This document shows, in pieces, positions 13,922 through 22,102 of a DNA stretch of 64,000 bases (the first letter of the stretch is position 1; each line of letters opens with the position of its first letter). This DNA is from Desulfurispirillum indicum S5 (GTDB lineage: Bacteria > Chrysiogenota > Chrysiogenetes > Chrysiogenales > Chrysiogenaceae), in contig NC_014836.1 of assembly GCF_000177635.2 (NCBI RefSeq), positions 2,402,001 through 2,466,000 on the forward strand, in the 5' to 3' direction. Made by a program: the position numbers and the translations under genes. The notes beneath the pieces were generated by a model. It had not been told where the DNA came from. It saw only the letters and a list, made by a program, of their open reading frames with translations, and searched no databases.

Positions 13922-16237
13922 TCACGATGAAACCACAAGGGCATCACCCTCAATGGGCCTGCGCTGCCTGACCTTTCCCAGGGACAGCAGATCGATCATC
14001 TGAATGAGCAGATCCCGCTCCCCCTTATCGGCCATATGGCGGATAGCCTCCTGGCGCATCTTTTCCAGCAGGGCGGGGCTCTCCAGCAGCTCCTGCACCT
14101 TCGCGGCATAGGAGAAGGGATTGTTGTCTTCGATGACAAATCCGGTACTGCCGGGCCTGAGGTTCTCCCTGGTGGCCCCTTCCGCAGATACAATGGCCGG
14201 CAGGCCACTGGCCTGGGCCTCCAGGATGACGTTGCCAAAGGTCTCCGTCATGCTGGGGAAGAGGAAAATATCAGCCGAGGCAAAGGCCGTCGAAAGATCG
14301 CGACCCTCAAGAAACCCCACAAACAGGACATTGTGAGCGTATTTTGCCTCCAGCTCGCGACGATAGGGGCCATCGCCCACCACCACAAAGCGCACATCAT
14401 CGCGATTCTGCAGCAGCTGACTGGCCTGCATGAAAATATCGATATTCTTCTCCACCGCGATGCGACCGACAAAGAGCACGATTTTCCTGCCATCGCACTG
14501 CGGGTCAAAGCGACTCCAGAAAGAGGGCTCGCGGAATTCCGGGTTGAAACGCTCGTGATTGACGCCCCGCGAAAAGACCTCGATGCGCTTTCTCTTTACG
14601 CCATGGGCCTTGAGGATGCGTCCGTATTCGCGCGAAGGCGCCAGAACCCGGGCTGAATTATTGAAGAGCAGGGCGAAGGCGCTCCACAGGTTGCGGGTGA
14701 AGAGGTGATCACCGGTATAGTCGCGGATATAGGCCGGCAGATCCGTGTGAAAGGTGGTGACATAGGGGATGTTGAGGATTTTGGCGATAATAAAGGCATA
14801 GAGCCCCACCACCCCCGGCGTGGCAGCGTAGATCACATCGAAGTTCTCGGCATCCACATACTCCAGCATCTCCAGGAAGTGGGGAATATTTACGGTCAGA
14901 TCCTCATATTCCGGCAGCGCGAAGGAGAAAATGGGCTCGAAATTCCGGTGGAACTCATCACTGTCCTGACCGCTGTACGCGGTTATGAAGGTCATGTGGA
15001 AATTCTCTTCGCGGGCGATGGCCATCAGCTTGCGTGAAGTCAGAGCGACGCCGTTGATCTCCCTCAGCGTATCGGTGAAATAGGCGATCTTGCCCTCGCT
15101 GTGCTTGCGGCCAACACCAAAGGCACAGGCAATCTGCCGCGAACGCCGTTTTTCCACAGCCCGCTGCCAGCAGGTGGAGGTATAAAACAGCGTGGGCACG
15201 CTGGAAAGAACGGTTTTTCCTACCAGGGAGCTGATCTTCTCGAAGTCAAAATCGCGGACTTCCGAAAACTGACGCACCGTGTGGGGCAGGAAGTTCTTGA
15301 AAAAGCTGTGCATCATCTCATGGCGCCTGGACTCCTCGCCAGGGTGAATACCCGCGATCCGGGCAATATAGTCCTCCACCTTGCGACTGCCGAGCATCCG
15401 CTGCAGGAACGAAGGCTTCTGTATGCCCAGCAGGTGCTCGAACAGCACCCCCTCGGACCCACTGCGAGCCTTTCCCCACTGGTAGGCAATACTCATGATC
15501 ATATGGGTCAGGCGCATGGGAGAGCCATGATTGCCCTGGGGTTCCGTGGTTCCCGCCCGCAGGGCATCCTTGAGATCAGCCAGGGTTTCGCCCTCACAGC
15601 TGGTATAGGTGGTGCCGATATCCATGCCGGCGTGATCATCACTGCCGCCGGTAAAGGCAATGCGCTCCCGTCGACGGCGGTTGAAGCCATAGCGGTTGGC
15701 CAGCAACTCCAGATCGTGACCCTCTACCGTGGCGACGATCTCCTCCGTCAGGCCGGAAGAGAGGCGCGAGCGGGTGCCATTGATCATTTCCCAGTTGTCA
15801 AACAGCAGCAGACAGCGTTCGATATGCTCACGGCGCAGCTTGCCGTCCATGTCGTAGAGCGGGTGCGCCAGTATGGACTCCACCTCGCGGGCCTGCAGGT
15901 AGTCCACCAGTTCATAAACATTGTAGCGCAGGCGCTGGATCTCGCGGTGAATCTCCTCATTGATATCCAGAGCGATGACGTGAATCTTGCAGCGATCTTC
16001 AGGGAAATAGGCCGTCACCTCTTCGCTGAGAAAGGCACCCGGCAGGTGGGCAATCTCCAGGCAGCCGTCAATGCTGTCGTGGTCAGTGATGGTGAAGAGG
16101 TTCATGCCCCGCTCAAAAAGGGTATCGTACACCTGGCGCGGGGTGATATAGCTCTCCTGAATCTGCAGTTTTTCGGAAAAAAAACCCGCACCACGGCTGG
16201 AAGCCGCCGAGTGCAGGTGGAGATCGACTTTAACCAT
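13922..16237 (-). CDS. PHP phosphoesterase domain fused to a GT4-type glycosyltransferase
   Basis: A 771-residue two-domain protein. Residues about 1-270 form a PHP (polymerase/histidinol phosphatase-like) metal-dependent domain: VDLHLHSAAS, FTITDHDSIDGC, ILAHPLYD and GGSDDHAG supply the metal ligands. Residues about 380-760 are a family-4 glycosyltransferase with a donor-binding E-x7-E motif (ETFGNVILEA) and the VGRIAVEKNID region. An elongated linker joins them. ATG 16237 follows GGAAGG and places the PHP motif at the N-terminus; longer starts add nothing homologous. Such fusions occur in some anaerobes, and the substrate is unknown. The gene is monocistronic as far as I can see. Confidence 0.85.
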   Translation of the reverse strand: MVKVDLHLHSAASSRGAGFFSEKLQIQESYITPRQVYDTLFERGMNLFTITDHDSIDGCLEIAHLPGAFLSEEVTAYFPEDRCKIHVIALDINEEIHREIQRLRYNVYELVDYLQAREVESILAHPLYDMDGKLRREHIERCLLLFDNWEMINGTRSRLSSGLTEEIVATVEGHDLELLANRYGFNRRRRERIAFTGGSDDHAGMDIGTTYTSCEGETLADLKDALRAGTTEPQGNHGSPMRLTHMIMSIAYQWGKARSGSEGVLFEHLLGIQKPSFLQRMLGSRKVEDYIARIAGIHPGEESRRHEMMHSFFKNFLPHTVRQFSEVRDFDFEKISSLVGKTVLSSVPTLFYTSTCWQRAVEKRRSRQIACAFGVGRKHSEGKIAYFTDTLREINGVALTSRKLMAIAREENFHMTFITAYSGQDSDEFHRNFEPIFSFALPEYEDLTVNIPHFLEMLEYVDAENFDVIYAATPGVVGLYAFIIAKILNIPYVTTFHTDLPAYIRDYTGDHLFTRNLWSAFALLFNNSARVLAPSREYGRILKAHGVKRKRIEVFSRGVNHERFNPEFREPSFWSRFDPQCDGRKIVLFVGRIAVEKNIDIFMQASQLLQNRDDVRFVVVGDGPYRRELEAKYAHNVLFVGFLEGRDLSTAFASADIFLFPSMTETFGNVILEAQASGLPAIVSAEGATRENLRPGSTGFVIEDNNPFSYAAKVQELLESPALLEKMRQEAIRHMADKGERDLLIQMIDLLSLGKVRQRRPIEGDALVVSS

Positions 16238-16477
16238 AGCGCACACCTTCCTGAGCTTTCGCTCAACACAAACAGGAACCGGTGTCAGCATGGCGCAAGG
16301 CAACCGCAAAAACGTCAGGGAACTGTCAATTTTCTGTAAAAAACAACGCGCCAGCAAACTCCCCTCCGAACAGCCTGCCAACCCATGCCCATTTCGCCAT
16401 TCATCCCTTGACCGGAAACAGTGTCGCTGCTATACAGTAACACGAAACCAATAATCGTATTACCAGCGGAGGTTCCC

Positions 16478-17587
16478 GTGTCCATGCGCCCATTGCTGCT
16501 CCTGCTCCTCTGTACCATGCTGCTTCCCCCCCTGGCACACGCCGCCCCAAACCGTACCATCACCGATGCCATGCAGCGCCAGGTCAGCATTCCCGCTGAA
16601 GTCAGACATGTCATCTGCTCCGGCCCCGGCTGCCTGCGCCTGCTGACCTACCTGCAGGCACAACATATGATCGTGGGCGTTGACAGTATCGAAGTGCGGG
16701 GAGTCGATGCCGACGCACGCCCCTACGCCATGGCCAACCCCCAGTTCGCCACCTATCCCGTCTTTGGCGAGTTCCGCGGCCACGATCACCCCGAGCGCAT
16801 TGTCACCCTGGAACCGCTGCCTGACGTCATATTCAAGACATCCCCCGAGTCCGGGCACAACCCCATCCTGCTGCAGCAGAAAACCGGCATCCCCGTCATT
16901 ACCCTGAACTACGGCGACCTCACCAGTGGCAAATCCGACCTCTTCGCCTCCCTGCGCCTTATGGGCAGCATCGTTGGCCAGCAGAAGCGGGCCGAAGAGG
17001 TCATCGCCTTTTTCGAACAGACCCTGGAGGACGTGCAAACACGCATGGCCACTCACGATACCTCCGCCATCCCCGCCTGCTATGTGGGAGGAATCGCCAT
17101 GCGCGGCGGACGCGGCTTTCAGTCCACCATGCCCTCCTATACACCCTTTGAACTGCTGGGAATCACCAACCTGGCCGCCAGCGGCTCGCGCCAGTCCCAG
17201 GCGGCCCATGCCGTGGTCTCCCAGGAGCAGCTTCTGGCCTGGGACCCCGCCTGCCTCTTCCTGGATGTCTCCACCTCAATGCTGGAACCCGCCAACAACG
17301 GCCTGCACGCCCTGCGCACCGACCCCTCCTACGCCAGCCTGGCTGCCGTGCGGGAAAATACCATTCGTGGCGTCCTGCCCTTCAACTCCTACACCCAGAA
17401 CTTCGGCTCAATCCTGGCCAACACCTACTACATCGGCAGCGCGCTCTTCCCTCAAGCGTTCCATGATGTTGACCCAGCCACAAAGGCTGACGACATCTAC
17501 CGCTTCCTGGTAGGCAAACCCGTCTTCGGTCAACTGGAACAGCAGTTTGACGGACTGGTTTTCCAGACCATCTCCATCTGGAACTGA
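16478..17587 (+). CDS. Periplasmic binding protein of an iron-chelate/cobalamin-type ABC importer
   Basis: A 369-residue FecB/BtuF-family (class III) solute-binding protein with a signal peptide (LLLLLLCTMLLPPLAHA). It has the family pattern of an N-terminal ITDAMQRQVSIPAEVRHVI lobe, the LEPLPDVIF segment and a helical backbone before the second lobe. GTG 16478 lies five bases after GGAGG (16468-16472) and is preferred to the ATG two codons later. It is followed by the FecCD-type permease and the ATPase with almost no gaps, then by an FmdE-family gene. That pairing suggests a metal or metal-chelate substrate, but the ligand is not determined by the sequence. Confidence 0.85.
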   Translation: MSMRPLLLLLLCTMLLPPLAHAAPNRTITDAMQRQVSIPAEVRHVICSGPGCLRLLTYLQAQHMIVGVDSIEVRGVDADARPYAMANPQFATYPVFGEFRGHDHPERIVTLEPLPDVIFKTSPESGHNPILLQQKTGIPVITLNYGDLTSGKSDLFASLRLMGSIVGQQKRAEEVIAFFEQTLEDVQTRMATHDTSAIPACYVGGIAMRGGRGFQSTMPSYTPFELLGITNLAASGSRQSQAAHAVVSQEQLLAWDPACLFLDVSTSMLEPANNGLHALRTDPSYASLAAVRENTIRGVLPFNSYTQNFGSILANTYYIGSALFPQAFHDVDPATKADDIYRFLVGKPVFGQLEQQFDGLVFQTISIWN

Positions 17588-17594
17588 GCCACCC

Positions 17595-18668
17595 ATGGCC
17601 CACCTGCACCACGGCATCGTTCCCCCTGAATACACCGCCTACCTCAGGCACAAGCGGACCTTTCTTCTCATCTGCGCCCTGCTGAGCCTGCTGCTGCTCC
17701 TGGCCGCCCTCTGCCTGGGGCCAGCCAGAATACCCGTGGCAGACGTCTTCAGAACCCTGCTGGGAACCAGCGACTCCCTCCGCAATCACGCCATCGTGTG
17801 GAACATGCGCCTGCCCCACGCCCTGGCGGCAATTCTGGCCGGAGCCGGACTGGCCGCTGCCGGAGCCGCCATGCAGTCCATTCTGCGTAACCCCCTGGGC
17901 TCCCCCTTCACCCTGGGCATATCCCAGGCGGGCGCTTTCGGCGCAGCCCTGGTGGTCATGGCCCTGGGAGCCTCCGGAGCCTCCGGCCCGGCGCTGACCA
18001 TGTTGAAAACCTCCCAGTCCCTGGCGATCACCGTCAGCGCCTTCTTCTTCTGCCTGACAGCCTCCCTCGTCATCGTGGCTCTGGCCCGCCTGCGGGGAGC
18101 CACACCCGAAGTGATGGTACTGGCCGGTGTGGCGCTGGGGGCTCTGTTTTCCGCCGGAACCATGTTCCTGCAGTACTTTGCCGACGACGTTCAACTGGCC
18201 GCCATCGTCTTCTGGGCCTTTGGCGACGTGGGAAGGGCCGGCTGGAATGAAGTGGCCATCATGGCGGCCGTGGTCGGCACCGGAATCCTCTACTTCATCT
18301 GGCACCGCTGGCAGTACAACGCCATCGATGCCGGAGACGAAACCGCCCGTGGCCTGGGCGTAAACGTGGAAAGGCTGCGTATAGTGGGCATGCTCGTCTG
18401 CTCGGCCATCACCGCCGTCATTGTCGCCTTCCTGGGTATCATCGGATTCGTGGGCCTGATCAGCCCCCACATCGTGCGCCGCTTCATCGGCGACGATCAC
18501 CGCTTTCTCATGCCCGCCAGCTGCCTGGTCGGGGCCGCGCTGCTGCTGGCCGCCGATATCGTGGCTCGCCTGGTCATGGCACCCCACATGATCCCCGTCT
18601 CCGTGCTTACCGCCTTTATCGGTGCACCGGCATTTATTTACCTGCTTATCCGGAGGCAGCGACGATGA
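17595..18668 (+). CDS. FecCD/BtuC-type ABC importer permease
   Basis: A 357-residue permease with about nine or ten membrane helices and the family signatures RLPHALAAILAGAGLAAAGAAMQ (about residues 74-96), RNPLGSPFTLGISQAGAFGA (about 99-118) and GFVGLISPHIVR near the C-terminus, which couples to the ATPase. ATG 17595 follows the binding-protein stop by seven bases. The 3' end overlaps the ATPase start (ATGA). Together with its neighbours it forms a complete type II importer. Confidence 0.92.
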   Translation: MAHLHHGIVPPEYTAYLRHKRTFLLICALLSLLLLLAALCLGPARIPVADVFRTLLGTSDSLRNHAIVWNMRLPHALAAILAGAGLAAAGAAMQSILRNPLGSPFTLGISQAGAFGAALVVMALGASGASGPALTMLKTSQSLAITVSAFFFCLTASLVIVALARLRGATPEVMVLAGVALGALFSAGTMFLQYFADDVQLAAIVFWAFGDVGRAGWNEVAIMAAVVGTGILYFIWHRWQYNAIDAGDETARGLGVNVERLRIVGMLVCSAITAVIVAFLGIIGFVGLISPHIVRRFIGDDHRFLMPASCLVGAALLLAADIVARLVMAPHMIPVSVLTAFIGAPAFIYLLIRRQRR

Positions 18669-19432
18669 AACTGCAGGTGAAGGATCTGGATTTCCACTAC
18701 CGCCAACACGCCGTGCTGCAGCAGATTGACCTGGAGCTGCACCAGGGCGAGCTCATGGCCGTCCTCGGCCCCAACGGCGTTGGCAAAACCACTCTGCTGC
18801 GCTGCATCAACGCCATGCACCGGCCACGGGGCGGCACCATCACCGTTGAGGACATAAATGTCCTGCGCATGGGCAGCCGCGACATCGCCCGCCACTTCGG
18901 CTACGTGGCCCAGCGCGGTGAAAGCGCCAGAATGACCGCCTTCGATGCCGTCCTGCTGGGCCGCACCCCCCACATGGGCTGGCGGCCCGCCCGCGACGAC
19001 CTGCAGAAAGTCGAAGCCGCCCTGCAGCGCATTGGCCTGGGTGAGCTGAGCCTGCGCTTTCTCGACGAGATGAGCGGCGGCGAGCTTCAGAAAGTCTGTA
19101 TTGCCCGTGCCCTTGTGCAGGAACCACATATTCTGCTCCTGGACGAGCCCACCAGCTCCCTGGACCTGAAAAACCAGTTTGAAATCCTGCAGACCATCCG
19201 CGCCATCACCCGCAGCCACCCCGTCAGTGCCATCATGACCATGCACGACCTCAACAGCGCCCTGCGCTTTGCCGACCGCTTTGTCTTTGTCAAAGCGGGC
19301 CGCATATACGCCGATGTCGCCGCCAGCGGCGTCACTCCCACCATCGTTCAGGCCGTCTACGGCGTGGAGGTGGATATTCTTGAGCACAGCGGCTACCGTC
19401 TGGTGGTACCACGTGCCACCTGCCCACAGTAA
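18665..19432 (+). CDS. ABC importer ATPase (FecE/BtuD type)
   Basis: A 255-residue ATPase with Walker A GPNGVGKTT (about residues 36-44), Q-loop YVAQRG, signature SGGELQKV, Walker B ILLLDEPTSSLD and switch histidine (MTMHD). It overlaps the permease stop by four bases, indicating translational coupling. A truncated relative of this gene lies at 20068, so the locus once had two ATPases. The C-terminal extension (VEVDILEHSGYRLVVPR) is shared in form with that relic. Confidence 0.93.
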   Translation: MKLQVKDLDFHYRQHAVLQQIDLELHQGELMAVLGPNGVGKTTLLRCINAMHRPRGGTITVEDINVLRMGSRDIARHFGYVAQRGESARMTAFDAVLLGRTPHMGWRPARDDLQKVEAALQRIGLGELSLRFLDEMSGGELQKVCIARALVQEPHILLLDEPTSSLDLKNQFEILQTIRAITRSHPVSAIMTMHDLNSALRFADRFVFVKAGRIYADVAASGVTPTIVQAVYGVEVDILEHSGYRLVVPRATCPQ

Positions 19433-19451
19433 CTTCGTAAAGGAACTCCAT

Positions 19452-20015
19452 ATGACAAGCATCTCCCCCGAACAGATTCAGGCCACCATCGACTTTCACG
19501 GCCACCACTGCCCCGGACTCACCATCGGCATCCGCGCCGCCGAACTGTGCCTTGCGCGCGTTGGGCACAATCGCCAGGCACCCGTTACCGCCGTGGTGGA
19601 GACAGACATGTGCGGCGTCGACGCCATCCAGTTCCTCACCGGCTGCACCTTCGGCAAGGGCAACCTCATCCACCTGGATCACGGCAAGATGGCCTTTCGC
19701 TTCTACCGCGCCGACACGAATCAGGCCCTGCGCGCCCTCTATCAGCCGCCCGCCGAGTTTGCCGCCATGAAAAAGCCCGCCCCCCACGAACAGGAAAAGC
19801 GCGAAGCCCTCTGCCGCGCCATCATGGAGACTCCCCTGGAAGCACTCTTCCGCGTAGAAGAGATTCCGACCCCAGCACCTCGCCCGGCAGTGATTCTGGA
19901 AAGCCTGGCCTGCGAACACTGCGGTGAAAAAACCATGGAGTCACGCACCCGCCGCTTTGGAGGACGCACCCTGTGCATTCCCTGTTTCCGCCAGGTGGAA
20001 CAGAAAGTGCTGTAA
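19452..20015 (+). CDS. FmdE-family protein with C-terminal zinc ribbon
   Basis: A 187-residue protein with the FmdE fold signature FHGHHCPGL at its N-terminus (H16, H18, H19, C20). It also has the VETDMCGVDAIQFLTGCTFGKGN motif, and a C-terminal CEHC...CIPC ribbon that should bind zinc. The name comes from tungsten formylmethanofuran dehydrogenase gene clusters, but most bacterial members have no proven activity. ATG 19452 follows AAGGAACTCC. It is 19 bases downstream of the ATPase and in the same operon, which suggests a role in handling whatever metal or metallocofactor the importer brings in. It is not evidence of methanogenesis. Confidence 0.82.
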   Translation: MTSISPEQIQATIDFHGHHCPGLTIGIRAAELCLARVGHNRQAPVTAVVETDMCGVDAIQFLTGCTFGKGNLIHLDHGKMAFRFYRADTNQALRALYQPPAEFAAMKKPAPHEQEKREALCRAIMETPLEALFRVEEIPTPAPRPAVILESLACEHCGEKTMESRTRRFGGRTLCIPCFRQVEQKVL

Positions 20016-20067
20016 CCCATCTGCCCCGTTGCCCGCTGTGCCATCACGCCTGCTCACGTGCCCTGCG

Positions 20068-20537
20068 TCACCTCGGACAGATCAGCGGCGGCGAATTTCA
20101 GAAGGTGCAGATCACGCGGGCCATTGTCCAGGAGCCCCAGGTACTCGTTCTGGATGAGCCCTCCAACAACCTCGACATGACCAACCAGCACAACACCATG
20201 CACCTGGTGGAGGAGCTGGTGCACTCCAGGGGCATCTGCACCATCATGACCATGCACGACATCAACCTGGCCATCCACTACTCAGACAGGTTTCTCTTTC
20301 TCTCCCGGGGAAGGGTGCTGGCGTACGGTGGCCTGGAAGTGATAACCGAAGAGCTGATTCAGCAGGTTTACGGTTATAGAGTCTGAAATCATCGACCACC
20401 GCGGCATCCCCTTTGTGGTACCGCGGCACTCCTCCCGCTATCATCGGACAAGCCACCGCCATCCCCACGATGTCCATGACCATATCCTGCCGACGACACC
20501 GGACAGTTCGGGCTTGGCATATATCATCTCAGGGTAG
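20068..20537 (+). pseudogene. 5'-truncated and frameshifted ABC ATPase relic
   Basis: From about 20068 the frame encodes the C-terminal half of an importer ATPase: signature SGGEFQKVQITRA, Walker B VLVLDEPSNNLDMTNQ and switch MTMHDINLAIHYSDR, ending at a TGA after VYGYRV (20386). A shift into another frame at that point continues into the family-typical tail (SEIIDHRGIPFVVPR) up to a TAG near 20537. The Walker A half is absent; only 50 bases separate it from the FmdE gene. It is therefore a decayed second ATPase, with deletion of its 5' half and a 3' frameshift. The neighbouring importer has its own intact ATPase. Confidence 0.75.
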
Positions 20538-20572
20538 AGATTTTACCGGTCGGACCCAAAGGATTTGTTTTC

Positions 20573-20578
20573 TTGACA
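20573..20578 (+). promoter_or_regulatory. -35 half of a promoter split by the ISL3-family element
   Basis: TTGACA lies 17 bases before the left end of the element. The matching TATAAT lies at 21913-21918, two bases after the right-hand 8-bp target duplication. With the element and one duplication removed, the boxes are separated by 19 bases. The promoter would have driven the chemoreceptor gene at 22103. The 19-base spacer is longer than the optimum, so this is plausible rather than proven. Confidence 0.5.
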
Positions 20579-20595
20579 GTTATCCATATTTTTTT

Positions 20596-21902
20596 GGTTC
20601 ATCCGGTTAAAGCGTACTTTGAATTATGGAGGGCCTTTATTCTGAGCTCGAAGAATTCCATATCTCTGTATCCATAGGCTTGCCTTTTGAGGGTATCAAT
20701 TTTGTTGTTGATCCCCTCAAGTGGTCCTGTTGATATGGGGTGATCATACCAGTTCAGGATTCCCTCTCGGTGCTTCTCCAGCGTTTTGGCCATTTTCTTC
20801 AATCCTTTGATAGCTGATGCTTGAGCCCTGTTGATCCAGTCATCGAGGAATACCGTGGCAGTTACCTTGTCAGTTTGTTGCCATATCTGGCGGAGATCTT
20901 CTTTCATGTAATAGGCAACCGCCAATGGTCGATTGGCCTGCAGGGCAAGTTCAAGGCGTTCATGATCACTGGTTTGCTCGCCAATGCTCTGCGGATTTTT
21001 GAGAAGCATCCAGCGAGTGCCTTTGAGAATGCTCTTGTCATGCTGACTTGTGAGCTCATGGTACAGCTCGCGGCGAATATCGGTAAGGCGTTCATTCATA
21101 AGCTTGACGACATGGAAACGATCAAACACCAACGCAGCAGATGGAAGGTGTTCGAGCACTGCCGACCGGTAAGCCGGACTCATGTCAGCAGCAACGGCTT
21201 TGATAGATGACTTGCGACGACCAAGGCGTTTCCAGAAACCATCAAGCGCTTCTGCCTGTTTGCCTGCTCCAACGTATACGACCCTGGCTGAACCAAGGTC
21301 AATGACGAGAGTAATGAAGCCATGTTTGCGTCCTGTGTATTTCTCATCAATGGCGATATACTCAAGCCCAGCAAGTGAAGGGCTACTGTAGTGATGATGC
21401 AGATACTGCTTGAAAATGGACTTGACCAGGTCCCAGCCTATACCAAGAAGCCGTGCTACATCAATGAGGGTCATAGCTTGGGCAAGGGAGACCACATACC
21501 GAGCAAATGCATGGGTGTAGGAACACCGTGGAGAGGCTATTTTCAGACTCACCCGCCTGACACTACCGCACTGAAGGCACTGGATGCGTGGAACGTGGAC
21601 GTGCAACCAAGTGGACTTGATCCCCAAAGGCAAACCTCGTAACCGACGAATGCTACTGCCGCGTAATATGACAGAACGGCCAAGGCACGCAGGGCAGCGA
21701 ATCAGCTTTTTACGGGGCCGGACATGGAAATTGATGGTATTGCCGCAATACTCTGTGCGGATGTAATCGTAGCCAGCAAGGCCGTAGGCATGGTAAAGAA
21801 CACTGGTGAGCATGGTGCTTCTCCCGGAATTATTTGGTTGTAATCCCGATAAGTGGCACCATGCTCACTTTTTTGTCAATGTATCCTCAATACGGAAGAG
21901 CC
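20596..21902 (-). mobile_element. ISL3-family insertion sequence, complete, 1307 bp
   Basis: The ends are imperfect inverted repeats beginning GG(T/C)TC(A/T)TCCG: GGTTCATCCGG at 20596 and the complement of CGGAAGAGCC ending at 21902. The element is flanked on both sides by the 8-bp direct repeat ATTTTTTT (20588-20595 and 21903-21910), the duplication length typical of ISL3. It contains one intact transposase. Perfect target duplication and an intact gene argue for a recent insertion. Confidence 0.9.
20599..21813 (-). CDS. ISL3-family transposase
   Basis: A 404-residue DDE transposase. The N-terminal zinc-binding region has CPAC and CLQCGS pairs (about residues 38-83), followed by a helix-turn-helix and the DDE core: D in YIAIDEKYTG, D in VAADMSPAYR and E in PLEGINNKIDTLKRQAYG. 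The frame is uninterrupted and the stop codon overlaps the terminal inverted repeat, so the protein looks functional. ATG 21813 follows GGGAGAAGCACC. Confidence 0.93.
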   Translation of the reverse strand: MLTSVLYHAYGLAGYDYIRTEYCGNTINFHVRPRKKLIRCPACLGRSVILRGSSIRRLRGLPLGIKSTWLHVHVPRIQCLQCGSVRRVSLKIASPRCSYTHAFARYVVSLAQAMTLIDVARLLGIGWDLVKSIFKQYLHHHYSSPSLAGLEYIAIDEKYTGRKHGFITLVIDLGSARVVYVGAGKQAEALDGFWKRLGRRKSSIKAVAADMSPAYRSAVLEHLPSAALVFDRFHVVKLMNERLTDIRRELYHELTSQHDKSILKGTRWMLLKNPQSIGEQTSDHERLELALQANRPLAVAYYMKEDLRQIWQQTDKVTATVFLDDWINRAQASAIKGLKKMAKTLEKHREGILNWYDHPISTGPLEGINNKIDTLKRQAYGYRDMEFFELRIKALHNSKYALTG

Positions 21903-21912
21903 ATTTTTTTGG

Positions 21913-21918
21913 TATAAT
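21913..21918 (+). promoter_or_regulatory. -10 half of the split promoter before the chemoreceptor gene
   Basis: TATAAT lies just outside the ISL3 element. The element end now supplies the -35 position, where no TTGACA-like hexamer is present (bases 21890-21896 read ATACGGA), so transcription of the downstream gene may be reduced or re-routed. Confidence 0.45.
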
Positions 21919-22102
21919 TGGTCACGTTCGCAATAAGACAAGTCCCGATTCATCTTTTCAACCAACCCCACAGCATTGTCCATCCTTCACCAGAGCACAT
22001 GTATACCGCAAGGGAATCCACTCATACTTTTCGTTTCCGCGCCACTTCGTCTGTTTTTGTTTTTCGTAGAGATAACCGATAAACGTACTCCTGAGGTGAC
22101 CC

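Noticed and set aside
19452-20015. Methanogenesis-related formylmethanofuran dehydrogenase from the FmdE call
   Set aside because: Only the FmdE-like domain is present; bacterial FmdE proteins are widespread without the enzyme.
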